The notes: generated by a model from the letters alone, not told the origin. A stretch of DNA of 64,000 bases from Cloacibacillus sp. An23 (GCF_002159945.1 NZ_NFJQ01000004.1:124001-188000), one strand, 5' to 3'. Counted from the stretch's first letter, positions 24,202 through 34,448 are shown. Translations and numbers: made by a program.

Positions 24202-25527
24202 ATGACGAATATACTTTCAGGCAAAAAATTTTCGATACACATACAGGGCTGCCGCACGAACCAGTACGAGGGCGAGGCGATTGCCGCGGCCCTCGAGGCG
24301 CACGGCGCGCGGCGCGACGACGAAGCCCCGGACATAATAGTGATAGTAACCTGCGCGATAACGGCGGTCGCGGAGCGCAAGTGCCGCAAGCTAATACGCC
24401 GCGCGCGGCGCGAACATCCAAACGCAGTGACAGCCGCCTGCGGCTGCAGCTCGCAGAAAATATCCGAAAGCGAAGCGGCGGAGCTGGGCCTCGACATAAC
24501 GATAGGCAACAGGGAAAAGCATCTGCTGCCGCACATGATAGTCGAACGGCTAGCGGGCGCGCGGGATATCTATAAAATCAACGAAAACATCATGACCGAC
24601 GCGAGCTGGGATTCGCTCTCGCTAGACAGGCCGAGGCTCCACACGCGCGCGTTCCTCAAGGTGCAGGACGGCTGCGCGCATTTCTGCTCCTACTGCATAG
24701 TCCCTTTCGTGCGCGGCAGGCCGGTTTCGCGCCCGATGGACGAGGCCGTAGACGAGGCGCGGCGCATAACGGAGTCCGGCTGCCCCGAAATCGTGCTGAC
24801 CGGCATACATCTTGGGCTTTACGAAAATCTGCCGGAGCTGGTGCGGCGCATAGGCGCTCTGCCGGAATTGAAGCGGCTGCGCTTCGGCTCGATAGAGCCG
24901 TTTGCAGTGGACGAAGCTCTGCTTTCCGCGCTCGCGGAGACGCCGGCCTTCTGCGAGCATCTGCACATGCCGCTCCAGTCCGGCGACGACGGAGTGCTCG
25001 CCTCCATGCGGCGCGGCTACACGGCCGCGGAGTTCGCAAAAATAGCGGAACGCGCGCGCGCCGCGCTCGGCGACTCGCTGCACATAAGCACCGACCTGAT
25101 GGTCGGCTTCCCTGCGGAGGACGGTGCGGCCTTCCGACGCAGCCTCGACTTCGTGAAGAGCGTGGGCTTCGGCAAAGTCCACGTCTTCCCCTACTCGCCG
25201 CGCAGCGGCACGACGGCCGCTTCGATGACGCCCGTTCCAGACGCCGTTATGAAAGAACGGACGGCGGAGGCTCTCGAGACGGCGGCGGAGCTTCACGAAA
25301 AATTCTGCTCGCGCTGGCTCGGGCGCGAAATAACGATCCTGACCGAGGAGATAAAGGACGGAGCGGCGCGCGGCCTCACGCGCAACTACATACGCGCGGA
25401 GGCCCCCGCGCGCGGCGCGGGCGTGAACGAGGAGCTTTCGCTCACGCCCGCGGGATACCGCGCGGAGACGCTCTTCGCGGCGGAGACGCCGAATGCCGGC
25501 TTCTCCGAGGAAATTTCCGTAATTTGA
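24202..25527 (+). CDS. mtaB: tRNA t6A37 methylthiotransferase (MtaB-like)
   Basis: This 441-residue radical-SAM protein belongs to the MiaB/MtaB family and probably turns t6A into ms2t6A at position 37 of tRNAs reading ANN codons. The N-terminal UPF0004 domain has its three cluster cysteines (IQGCRTNQ, VTCAITAVAERK, AACGC). The radical-SAM motif is CAHFCSYC near residue 160. A C-terminal TRAM-like region (GLTRNYIRAEAP) is also present. The MtaB type is favoured over MiaB and RimO by QGCRTNQYE and CAITAVAERK. GAGG precedes the ATG by a few bases. Confidence 0.9.
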   Translation: MTNILSGKKFSIHIQGCRTNQYEGEAIAAALEAHGARRDDEAPDIIVIVTCAITAVAERKCRKLIRRARREHPNAVTAACGCSSQKISESEAAELGLDITIGNREKHLLPHMIVERLAGARDIYKINENIMTDASWDSLSLDRPRLHTRAFLKVQDGCAHFCSYCIVPFVRGRPVSRPMDEAVDEARRITESGCPEIVLTGIHLGLYENLPELVRRIGALPELKRLRFGSIEPFAVDEALLSALAETPAFCEHLHMPLQSGDDGVLASMRRGYTAAEFAKIAERARAALGDSLHISTDLMVGFPAEDGAAFRRSLDFVKSVGFGKVHVFPYSPRSGTTAASMTPVPDAVMKERTAEALETAAELHEKFCSRWLGREITILTEEIKDGAARGLTRNYIRAEAPARGAGVNEELSLTPAGYRAETLFAAETPNAGFSEEISVI

Positions 25528-25546
25528 CCTGCCGGAGGTGATTTTC

Positions 25547-26392
25547 ATGGAAGTGTCTAAAATTCTCGCCGAATACGACGCGATGCTCGCCGCGGGACGG
25601 CGGCGCGAGGCGGGAGAATTTCTGTCCGAGGCCGCCGACGTCGCGGCGCGCGAGGACGACGCAGTCTCCGAGGCGTCGCTGCGCGGCGAGCTGACGGGCT
25701 ATTGGCGCGTATTCGGCGAGCCGGAAAAGAGCTTCGCTTCGGCGGAGCGGGCGCTCTTTCTGCTCGAATCGCGCGGCCTCGGCGAAAGCGCCGCGTACGC
25801 GACCGCACTCCTGAACTACGCGACTGCGAAAACGGCCTTCCGCATGACGGACGAGGCGCTCGCGCTTTACGGGCGCGTCGCTGAAATTTACGAAAAAACC
25901 GTAGCGCCCGGCGACTACCGATTCGCGAGCCTCTACAACAACATGGCGCAGGCGCTGATGCGCGCGGGGCGCGCGTCGGAGGCGCTGGGATATTTCGAGC
26001 GATCACTCGCGCTGCTCTCGCCGCCGGAAGACGCCGCGGAAATCGCGACCTGCCGCACGAACATGGCCTACTGCCTGACGGCGGAAAAGAAACTCGACGA
26101 GGCGGAGCGTTCGCTCGCGCTCGCCGAAGAGATATATTCCGCGCTGCCTGACGACCCTCACTTGGCGAGCGCGCTGTCGTGCCGCGGACAGCTTTCGTAC
26201 ATACGCGGCGAATACGCGCGCGCGGCCGAATATTTCGCGAAAAGCGCCGAAACGGTAGAACGTTTCTTCGGGCGTACCGCGAACTACGCCGCGGCCTGCC
26301 GGAGCTGCGCAAAGTCGTTCGAGGCCGCCGGCATGGCGGACGAGGCGGCTAAGTACCGCGCGCTCGCGGACGCCGCGCGAGGCGCGAGGTGA
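25547..26392 (+). CDS. Tetratricopeptide repeat protein
   Basis: This protein of about 281 residues is built of TPR-like helical pairs across most of its length (for example LYNNMAQALMRAGRASEALGY, TNMAYCLTAEKKLDEAERS, SCRGQLSYIRGEYARAAEY). It has no signal peptide, membrane segment or other recognised domain, so it is likely a cytoplasmic scaffold or partner-binding protein. The ATG at 25547 has GGAGG 8 bases upstream; a GTG at 25538 overlaps that site and is rejected. It lies 7 bases before a DUF4037 gene and is followed by a DUF4125 gene, which suggests the three products work together. Confidence 0.85.
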   Translation: MEVSKILAEYDAMLAAGRRREAGEFLSEAADVAAREDDAVSEASLRGELTGYWRVFGEPEKSFASAERALFLLESRGLGESAAYATALLNYATAKTAFRMTDEALALYGRVAEIYEKTVAPGDYRFASLYNNMAQALMRAGRASEALGYFERSLALLSPPEDAAEIATCRTNMAYCLTAEKKLDEAERSLALAEEIYSALPDDPHLASALSCRGQLSYIRGEYARAAEYFAKSAETVERFFGRTANYAAACRSCAKSFEAAGMADEAAKYRALADAARGAR

Positions 26393-26399
26393 CGGCGCG

Positions 26400-27314
26400 A
26401 TGAAGGGGCTCGAACTCTGCCGTGAATTTTACGCCAGATGCGCTCGCGATGCGATAAAGGCGCGCTTCGGCGAACGCGCCGGACGAATAGCCGCGGGACT
26501 CGCGGGCGAGGGCTCGGAATGCCTCGGCTTCGACGACGAAATTTCGCGCGACCATGATTTCGGCCCAGGCTTCTGCCTCTGGCTGAGCGACGAGGATTTC
26601 GCTGAGTTCGGCGCGGAGCTGCGGAGCTTCTACGACGGCCTGCCGGCCGAGTTTATGGGCTTCCGCCGAAACTCCACGCCGCAGGGCGCGGCCCGCGTCG
26701 GCGTCATGCGCATAGGCGATTTCTACGCGCGTTTCACGGGCTCGCGCGGAATCCCCGAAAGCGAGGCCGCGTGGCTGCGTATCCCGGAGCATGCGCTCGC
26801 GGCCGCGACGAGCGGCGTGGTCTTCGACGACCCGCCGGGCGAGTTCAGCCGTATCAGGTCGGCGCTGCTTCCCTGTTACCCAGAGGAAGTGCGGCTCAAA
26901 AAGCTCGCGGCGCGCCTCTTCACGATGGCGCAGGCCGGGCAGTACAATTACCCGCGCATGACAAAGCGCGGCGACGCCGCGGCGGCTTCGTTCGCGCTCG
27001 CGGAGTTCGCGAAGGCGGCCTTCTCCGCGCTGCATCTGCTCAACCGCCGCTACGCGCCATACTACAAGTGGCTCTCGCGCAGCGCGCAGGAACTTCCGAA
27101 ATTGTCCGAATCGGCACGCGAGACGGCGGCGCTCTTCGAGCCAGGCGCGGATCGCGAAAATCTTATAGAATCTGTATGCGCGCGCGTGCGCCGCGAACTC
27201 CGCGAAGAGGGGCTCTCGTCGTCCGACGACCCGTTCCTCGTCGCGCAGGCGGTCGAGACGACGCGGCGCATAAAAAGCGAATACCTGCGGAAACTCAGCG
27301 TAACGGTGGGATGA
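26400..27314 (+). CDS. DUF4037 protein with nucleotidyltransferase signature
   Basis: This 304-residue protein matches the DUF4037 family by its block EGSECLGFDDEISRDHDFG and by IPEHALAAATSGVVF. The block also fits the nucleotidyltransferase-fold pattern: G38-S39, then 11 residues, then D51-H52-D53. This predicts a metal-dependent NMP-transferring or related enzyme. The C-terminal part is helical (KLAARLFTMAQAGQYNYPRM). The biological function of the family is not known to me. It sits between the TPR gene and the DUF4125 gene; its stop is 2 bases from the preferred start of the latter. Confidence 0.85.
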   Translation: MKGLELCREFYARCARDAIKARFGERAGRIAAGLAGEGSECLGFDDEISRDHDFGPGFCLWLSDEDFAEFGAELRSFYDGLPAEFMGFRRNSTPQGAARVGVMRIGDFYARFTGSRGIPESEAAWLRIPEHALAAATSGVVFDDPPGEFSRIRSALLPCYPEEVRLKKLAARLFTMAQAGQYNYPRMTKRGDAAAASFALAEFAKAAFSALHLLNRRYAPYYKWLSRSAQELPKLSESARETAALFEPGADRENLIESVCARVRRELREEGLSSSDDPFLVAQAVETTRRIKSEYLRKLSVTVG

Positions 27315-27316
27315 CG

Positions 27317-27934
27317 ATGAAAGAACTGATAAAAGAGATAATCGCGCTCGAATGGGCGTTCTTCGACAAGGTGCAGAACGAAGGCGGACGCGCGGACTGC
27401 CAGGACGACTTCCGGACGTTCGAGATAATGCGCGGCAGCCAGTACGAGGCGTGGGACGAAGCGACGCTCGAAAGCTGGCGCGACGACCTCGAGGCGGCGA
27501 AGGCCGAAGGGCGCAACCCGCTCGCGGAGAAATACGGCTACATGATGATCATAGACGCGCCGGAGGAAAACCGCGCGCTCGCCGCGATGCTGCCGCCCGT
27601 CTCCGAAGAAAAGAAAAATCTCGCGCGGGAGATAACGAAACGGCTCGCGCCGCAGAACGCTGCCTTCGCCGCCCGTTACCCTCTTCTCGCCGCTCACGCG
27701 CGCCCGCTCAGCGGAGCGGGCGGCGAGTGTACGTCGATAGAGACCTATCAGACGGGCGAGCTCTGGACATATTCAGAGCGCACGCTACGGCTGCTCGCCG
27801 CGCGAGTGTCGGAGCTCGAAGCGCGCGGCGAGAGCTACGCGGAGCTCGTCATAGAAAACGGCCTCAAACGCCGCGGCTTCGCAGGACTCGCGCACGCGGA
27901 AGAAATTCTTAGAACGCGGCGGGCCGGCGATTAA
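27317..27934 (+). CDS. DUF4125 family protein
   Basis: This 205-residue protein belongs to the uncharacterised DUF4125 family, recognised by EIIALEWAFFDKVQNEGGRADCQDD, FEIMRGSQYEAW and EKYGYMMI. It has no membrane segment and no known catalytic motif. Two in-frame ATGs occur; the one at 27317 has GGTGGG at workable distance, while the ATG at 27311 overlaps the previous stop. It ends the TPR-DUF4037-DUF4125 unit. I cannot assign a function. Confidence 0.82.
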   Translation: MKELIKEIIALEWAFFDKVQNEGGRADCQDDFRTFEIMRGSQYEAWDEATLESWRDDLEAAKAEGRNPLAEKYGYMMIIDAPEENRALAAMLPPVSEEKKNLAREITKRLAPQNAAFAARYPLLAAHARPLSGAGGECTSIETYQTGELWTYSERTLRLLAARVSELEARGESYAELVIENGLKRRGFAGLAHAEEILRTRRAGD

Positions 27935-27962
27935 AATAAAATATATTGCACACGATTATTTA

Positions 27963-27992
27963 TTGACAAAACATCGCTGTAACCCCCATAAT
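27963..27992 (+). promoter_or_regulatory. Promoter of rpsU-yqeY
   Basis: A consensus TTGACA (27963-27968) is 18 bases from CATAAT (27987-27992). The transcript would have a leader of about 90 bases before rpsU. Confidence 0.75.
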
Positions 27993-28028
27993 ATGCAGAT
28001 GTAATATTCGCAGAGATAGACATCGGGC

Positions 28029-28083
28029 GGATACGCCAAACATTTCGCTTAGGTGTTGATCCCCAGCTGAACGAAAGGGGGGA
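28029..28083 (+). promoter_or_regulatory. Structured leader of rpsU that may mask the ribosome-binding site
   Basis: GGATACGCC (28029-28037) can pair with GGTGTTGATCC (28052-28062). The overlapping TCCCC (28060-28064) can instead pair with the GGGGA of the Shine-Dalgarno sequence (28079-28083). The two stems share bases, so the leader could switch. This is drawn by eye. Confidence 0.4.
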
Positions 28084-28089
28084 ATGTTG

Positions 28090-28278
28090 ATGACCACCGT
28101 AACTAGACGCGACAATGAGTCGATAGAAGATGCCCTCAAGCGTTTTAAAAGAGAGATCCGGAAGGTGGGCGTGCTTCGCGAAGCAAAGAAGCATGAACAT
28201 TACGAAAAACCCAGCGAAATCAAAAAACGTAAGAAGGCCGAGATGGCACGAAACAGAGGCAGGAGGTCCGATTACTAA
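28090..28278 (+). CDS. rpsU: 30S ribosomal protein S21
   Basis: This 62-residue, very basic protein is ribosomal protein S21 of the small subunit, involved in initiation. The family pattern is clear: NESIEDALKRFKREIRKVG, then LREAKKHEHYEKPSE and a Lys/Arg-rich tail. Of two in-frame ATGs, 28090 is chosen because the AGGGGGG site at 28076-28082 nearly touches the one at 28084. It shares its last base with the start of the yqeY gene, the common bacterial rpsU-yqeY pair. Confidence 0.95.
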   Translation: MTTVTRRDNESIEDALKRFKREIRKVGVLREAKKHEHYEKPSEIKKRKKAEMARNRGRRSDY

Positions 28279-28742
28279 TGTCCGGACTTGCGGCTAGAGT
28301 ACAGAGCGACCTTGTCGCCGCTATGAAACATAAAGACGAGCTGACCCTTTCGGTGCTCCGTATGCTCAAATCCTCGATACAGCTCATGCAGGTCGAGAAG
28401 GGCAAGGATCACGAGCTGACGGACGACGACGTTCTTGTTCTCGTGCGCCGCCTCATCAAGCAGCGCGTCGAAGCCGCCGAGATGTACAAGAGCGGCGGGG
28501 CGAACGACCGCGCCGAGCGTGAGCTCGACGAGGCGAAGATACTCGAGGCCTATCAGCCCGCGCAGATGTCCGACGGCGAGATCGCGCAGCTTGTCGCGAA
28601 AATCGCCGGAGAACTCGGGGCCAAGGGGCCGAAGGATATGGGCAAGGTGATGGGAAAAGTCATGGCGGCAGTCAAAGGCCAGGCCGACGGCAACAGAGTC
28701 AGGGCCGCCGTACAGAATTACCTCGCCGGACTCGCCCAGTAA
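28278..28742 (+). CDS. yqeY: GatB/YqeY domain-containing protein
   Basis: This 154-residue protein has the YqeY fold, shared with the tail domain of GatB (the amidotransferase subunit that corrects mischarged tRNA). Typical segments are KDELTLSVLRMLKSSIQ, EMYKSGGANDRAERELDEA and MGKVMGKVMAAVKGQADGN. Stand-alone YqeY may bind tRNA, but its role is not settled. The start overlaps the rpsU stop by one base, so the two are coupled. A terminator follows at 28775-28807. Confidence 0.93.
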   Translation: MSGLAARVQSDLVAAMKHKDELTLSVLRMLKSSIQLMQVEKGKDHELTDDDVLVLVRRLIKQRVEAAEMYKSGGANDRAERELDEAKILEAYQPAQMSDGEIAQLVAKIAGELGAKGPKDMGKVMGKVMAAVKGQADGNRVRAAVQNYLAGLAQ

Positions 28743-28774
28743 AAATTTCATAGCGATCTATTCGAACGACGAAG

Positions 28775-28807
28775 TGCCGGAGAGTTCCAACGCTCCGGCG
28801 CTTTTTC
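28775..28807 (+). terminator. Terminator after yqeY
   Basis: The arms GCCGGAG and CTCCGGC surround a 10-base loop and are followed by GCTTTTTC. Confidence 0.8.
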
Positions 28808-28852
28808 TATATCCGCGCCCGCGCGCAGCGGAGCGCACAAGGAGAGAAAAGC

Positions 28853-29935
28853 ATGAAAACTTACAAAATACCGCTCGTCCCCGGGCCGACGTCGGTTCCG
28901 GCGGAATACCGCGAAGCCTACATGACCGACTACGGAAGCACCGACCTCGAGGAAGAATTTTTCGAGCTTCTCGAGGAGAACCAGAACCTTCTCAAAAAGA
29001 TGCTCCACACGGAAAACGACGTGATTATAGGTTCCGGCGAAGGGATGCTCGCTCTGTGGGGCGCGATGAAGAGCGTCATAAAGCCAGGGGACAAAGTGCT
29101 AGCCGTCTCGAACGGCATATTCGGACACGGCTTCGGCAAGATGGCTGAGGCGATGGGGGCGCGCGCCGAATATCTGGAAGCGTCCGACGGCGCGTTCGTG
29201 AGCGCCGAAGCTCTGCGCACCAAGCTCGCGGAGTTCCGCCCCGACGTCGTGACCGCCGTACACTGCGAGACGCCGAGCGGCCTGCTGAACCCGATAGCTG
29301 AGATTGCGCAGGCGGTCGCCGAAAGCGGCGCGCTCTTCATCGTCGACTTCGTCGCGAGCGCCGGCGGCGCGGAAGTGCGAGTAGACGACTGGCGCATAGA
29401 CCTCGGCCTCATGGGCAGCCAGAAGTGCCTCTCGATACTGCCCGACCTCAGCATGATAACGGTAAGCGGACGCGCGTGGAAGCGCGCCGCCGAAGTAAAC
29501 TACCCGGGCTACGACGCGATACTACCGTGGAAGACCGCCGTCGCCGACAGATATATGCCGTACACGCACAACTGGCACGCGAACGCGGCGATGAACCTCT
29601 CGCTGAAGCATTTCTTCGCCGAGGGCGCGGAAAACGTCTTCCGCCGCCACGCCGGGGCCGCCTCATGCTGCCGCGCGCGCGCGAAGGAACTCGGGCTCAG
29701 GCTCTACGCAGCGGACGAAGCGCTCTGCTCGCCGACCGTAACCGCGCTGATTGTTCCCGACGGCTGGACGTGGAAGGAGTTCGACTCGGCGCTGCGCGCC
29801 GAAGGGCTCGCAGTCGGCGGCAGCTACGGCCCGCTCGCCGGAAAGGTGTTCCGCGTCGGACACATGGGAAGCCAGGCGGACCTCGGCCTAGTCAACAAAG
29901 GTATGGACGTAATAGCGAGGGTGCTGAGGAAATAA
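28853..29935 (+). CDS. Class V aminotransferase (alanine-glyoxylate/serine-pyruvate type)
   Basis: This 360-residue PLP enzyme is of fold type I, class V, in the branch with alanine-glyoxylate and serine-pyruvate aminotransferases and phosphonate transaminases. The opening LVPGPTSVP is characteristic. D165 in IVDFVAS and K191 in GSQKCLS are the cofactor-binding Asp and Schiff-base Lys. HCETPSGLLNPI and the C-terminal FRVGHMG are also typical. The amino donor is not determined by sequence. It stands alone between two terminators, so it is a single-gene unit. Confidence 0.93.
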   Translation: MKTYKIPLVPGPTSVPAEYREAYMTDYGSTDLEEEFFELLEENQNLLKKMLHTENDVIIGSGEGMLALWGAMKSVIKPGDKVLAVSNGIFGHGFGKMAEAMGARAEYLEASDGAFVSAEALRTKLAEFRPDVVTAVHCETPSGLLNPIAEIAQAVAESGALFIVDFVASAGGAEVRVDDWRIDLGLMGSQKCLSILPDLSMITVSGRAWKRAAEVNYPGYDAILPWKTAVADRYMPYTHNWHANAAMNLSLKHFFAEGAENVFRRHAGAASCCRARAKELGLRLYAADEALCSPTVTALIVPDGWTWKEFDSALRAEGLAVGGSYGPLAGKVFRVGHMGSQADLGLVNKGMDVIARVLRK

Positions 29936-29962
29936 CGGCCTCGCCCCGCCGGAAAAAGCACA

Positions 29963-29996
29963 GGCCGCGCCTCCGCAGCGGAGGCGCGGCTTTTTT
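29963..29996 (+). terminator. Terminator after the class V aminotransferase gene
   Basis: The arms GCCGCGCCTCCGC and GGAGGCGCGGC, a three-base loop and six T residues form a strong intrinsic terminator. Confidence 0.9.
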
Positions 29997-30017
29997 CGTC
30001 CCTTTACACTGCTTCCG

Positions 30018-30656
30018 CTATCTTTCAAACGAATCTATAATTTCCTGAACGTCGGAAAAGAAGCGGCAGAGATGGAAGCCGTCGGCTACGGCGTGATGGA
30101 CGCTCATCGTGAGCGGCATTGGACATTTTTCGCCTTCTCGCTCGTATCTTCCCCACGTCACGACCGGCGCGAGAAATTTTCCCTCGTCGAAGACGTGCAT
30201 GTCGAAATGACGGTACCGCAGCCACGGCAGGCACGAGACGTCGAAGAAGTTCGGCGGCTGGTTCTCAGCGAAGCCGCGGACGTTTTTATATTTTTCCCTG
30301 CCGGCGGCAAAGCGCGCGTAAAATTCGAAAAGGTCGGCTGAATATTCCGTGACGTATTTTGTGAATCGTTCGTCCTCTTTGTGAAAATCAGCGTAGGATG
30401 GGGAGACTAAGTCCCACTGTATCAGCTCCCCGCGGCGGTCCCAGCCGTATCTGAATTCTCCGCGCGCGTTGACGGCCTTCGAGACGGCCCAGATCATGAC
30501 GGGATAGAACTTCATCCCGTTTTCCTTCGTAAATTCCAGCAGCGGCGCTGCGTCCACGTCGGCGGTCAGGCTCATAACGACGCGCAGATTGTCGATATAA
30601 CTTTTGAAAAGTCCGCCCCTGCTCCATTCGTCCAGATTTATCTTCCTATATTTCAC
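30018..30656 (-). CDS. CatA-like acetyltransferase
   Basis: This 212-residue protein has the type A chloramphenicol acetyltransferase fold. The catalytic His and supporting Asp are in SVHHAVADGFH (H188, D192), and FLAPVVTWGRY is family-typical. The Ser of classical CAT (Ser148), which stabilises the transition state, appears as His150 in PWLRYRHFD, so resistance activity is doubtful; many chromosomal relatives have other or unknown substrates. The start is placed at the GTG at 30656, because the GGGAGG site lies inside the longer frame that begins at 30674. It is a lone gene facing a terminator. Confidence 0.85.
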   Translation of the reverse strand: MKYRKINLDEWSRGGLFKSYIDNLRVVMSLTADVDAAPLLEFTKENGMKFYPVMIWAVSKAVNARGEFRYGWDRRGELIQWDLVSPSYADFHKEDERFTKYVTEYSADLFEFYARFAAGREKYKNVRGFAENQPPNFFDVSCLPWLRYRHFDMHVFDEGKFLAPVVTWGRYEREGEKCPMPLTMSVHHAVADGFHLCRFFSDVQEIIDSFER

Positions 30657-30870
30657 AGCAATTCCTCCCTGCATTTTTTATCTGAAAAAACGCAGGGCCT
30701 TCGGAAATCTCATTCCGCTCCATACAGGCTGTTCCGTCAGGCCCCGCATGGAGCGGGGACGAGCCCGAGCTTCATTCCGCACCGCCTCCCTTCTTTTTCA
30801 AAATCCATAAAAGCCGCGCCTGACGCCTCGCTTTTCCGATTTTATACCGTAATCACGGCGGCGCGCGGCG

Positions 30871-32064
30871 TTACTGCCCTCCGTCGAAATACTCGCATAT
30901 CCGCCGCGCGATGTGGGCCGACGCGCCGCGGCGAAGGTCGAGCGCTGCGTAGCCTTCCTTTATAGCGCGGCGGCGCTCCGGCGACTCTATCAGCTCGGAG
31001 ATGTAGCGGCAGGCGCTCTCGGGCGTCATCAGCTCGCGGCGCTCCGGCAGCAGCCCGCGGCCTGCGAGCATGTTCGGCAGCGATACGTATTCGTGAGTCT
31101 CGTTGTACCAGTGGACGAGTTTTTTTCTGAACGCGACCGCCGCCGCGCTGCGGCGTGGCAGCGAACCGGCGAGCCCGTCGAGCGGAATGTTGTGCGCCTG
31201 GTTGAGCGGCGCGATCATCAGCAGCGGCACGCCGAGCGACGCTATCTGCAAATTGTTTGTCCCTGGGAATGCGACCGCGAGCGACGACGCGGCTATAGCG
31301 GCGTACTGCCCTTCGCGCACCAGCGGCGCGCGCGAGCCGTCGCGCAGGATTATCTCTTCGACGCGCTCGCCGCCGCGCCACGACAGCCCCGTCTTCGCTA
31401 GCCCCGCGCGAAGTATCTCCTCGTGTACCGTCGGAGCGACCGGGAAGACCGCGCGCCATCCGTCGTAGCGTTCGCGCACGAGTGCCGCGCATTCGCAGTA
31501 GAAGCCGAAGCCGAGCTCGTATTCGAACGGACGGCTGCCCGGCATAAAGGCGATGATGTTTTCGCAGCCATCTCCGTAACGTTCGCGCGCCGCGGCGAGC
31601 TTAGCTTCGTCCGACGCTTCGACGCTGTCTAGTATAAGATTGCCCACGACCGTATAGCGTTCAGGCGCTACGCCGGCGCGCTCGAAACGCGCGCGCGCCG
31701 CGCCGTCCGGTATGAAATAGTGCGTCACCTTGCCGCGCCACCGCGGGCGCGCCGTGTATATCATCCACGGGCAGCCGAGCCGCGCCGAGAGCGCCCAGCC
31801 GTACATCGGGTCGCCGCCGAGCTGCAGCACGAGCGAACGCCCCGGCTCCTTCTTCGAGCCGATCGCCTCGCGGAAACGCATCACGCGAGCGACGCCAGGC
31901 ATCGTCCCCGCGTGCGCGCCCTCCCTCCCGCTCGCGTAGGGGCACGGCAGAGTCACCGCCGCGACCGGCGCGCGAAAGCCGTCCGCCGCGAGCGCCCGCG
32001 TCACCGGCCCCATCCAGCCGGAGACCTCGCCCGGGGAATTTGAAAGAATATAGAGAAACCCCAC
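30871..32064 (-). CDS. Lipid-A-disaccharide synthase (LpxB)-like glycosyltransferase
   Basis: This 397-residue protein resembles the GT-B fold LpxB-like family. ILSNSPGEVSGWMGPVTRAL at the N-terminus, FMPGSRPFEYELGFGFYCE in the middle and AFPGTNNLQIASLGVPLLMIAPL near the sugar-nucleotide site support this. It has no membrane span. True LpxB joins two acylated glucosamine units of lipid A. This sequence is closer in style to the LpxB-related group, and no lpxA, lpxC, lpxD or lpxK gene is near, so the lipid A role is not certain. The start is a GTG at 32064, divergent from the RemB-like/gyrB unit. Confidence 0.78.
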   Translation of the reverse strand: MGFLYILSNSPGEVSGWMGPVTRALAADGFRAPVAAVTLPCPYASGREGAHAGTMPGVARVMRFREAIGSKKEPGRSLVLQLGGDPMYGWALSARLGCPWMIYTARPRWRGKVTHYFIPDGAARARFERAGVAPERYTVVGNLILDSVEASDEAKLAAARERYGDGCENIIAFMPGSRPFEYELGFGFYCECAALVRERYDGWRAVFPVAPTVHEEILRAGLAKTGLSWRGGERVEEIILRDGSRAPLVREGQYAAIAASSLAVAFPGTNNLQIASLGVPLLMIAPLNQAHNIPLDGLAGSLPRRSAAAVAFRKKLVHWYNETHEYVSLPNMLAGRGLLPERRELMTPESACRYISELIESPERRRAIKEGYAALDLRRGASAHIARRICEYFDGGQ

Positions 32065-32116
32065 CGAACCACCGCCGTTCGTAATCAGCGCGCGGTTACA
32101 CGACCGCTTGACCGCA

Positions 32117-32125
32117 TGATATAAT
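32117..32125 (+). promoter_or_regulatory. Extended -10 promoter of the RemB-like/gyrB operon
   Basis: TGATATAAT at 32117-32125 is a perfect extended -10 element. No good -35 is present, as is acceptable for this promoter class. It is 26 bases before the first start codon. Confidence 0.65.
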
Positions 32126-32150
32126 TATAGCTGATTGGGGGACTATGCGA

Positions 32151-32372
32151 ATGTTCATTCCTCTGGAGGGCGAAAACGTCCTCTACCTCGAAAACGCCGT
32201 CGCGATATACAGGGAAGACGGCGCGACGGTTATTCTCAAACGAAACGGCGGAAAAGAACACACCTCATTCACACCGCGGGCCATCGCGAAACGCGGGGCC
32301 AGGCTCGGCGCGCGCTGGGCGTCCGACGCCGCGCTTATGAAAGAACACTTGCGCAAAAGGAGCAATTCATAG
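32151..32372 (+). CDS. Small RemB/YaaB-like (DUF370-type) protein
   Basis: This protein of about 73 residues starts MFIPLEGENVLYLENAVAIYR, which recalls the DUF370 family (RemA, and RemB/YaaB of Bacillus). The gene order also fits: YaaB is encoded just before gyrB in Bacillus. RemA proteins form ring-shaped DNA-binding assemblies and control matrix genes. The match is by short pattern and synteny only. The ATG at 32151 has GGGGGA 8 bases upstream; an ATG at 32145 is too close. It abuts gyrB without a gap. Confidence 0.65.
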   Translation: MFIPLEGENVLYLENAVAIYREDGATVILKRNGGKEHTSFTPRAIAKRGARLGARWASDAALMKEHLRKRSNS

Positions 32373-34313
<1,941 letters not shown>

Positions 34314-34333
34314 CGATTTCACAAAAAGAACAT

Positions 34334-34364
34334 AAGCCCCGGCACATACCGCCGGGGCTTTTTC
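34334..34364 (+). terminator. Terminator after gyrB
   Basis: The arms AGCCCCGGC and GCCGGGGCT have a 7-base loop, then TTTTC. Confidence 0.88.
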
Positions 34365-34380
34365 GTAACTTATATTCCGC

Positions 34381-34410
34381 TTGACACGGAAAAAACTAAT
34401 ATATTATGAT
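34381..34410 (+). promoter_or_regulatory. Promoter of the first YdcF gene
   Basis: A consensus TTGACA (34381-34386) is 18 bases from TATGAT (34405-34410). The promoter is just beyond the gyrB terminator. Confidence 0.7.
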
Positions 34411-34448
34411 ACCGTAAGTTTTAGACTACACCCAAGAGGAGCGGTTGG

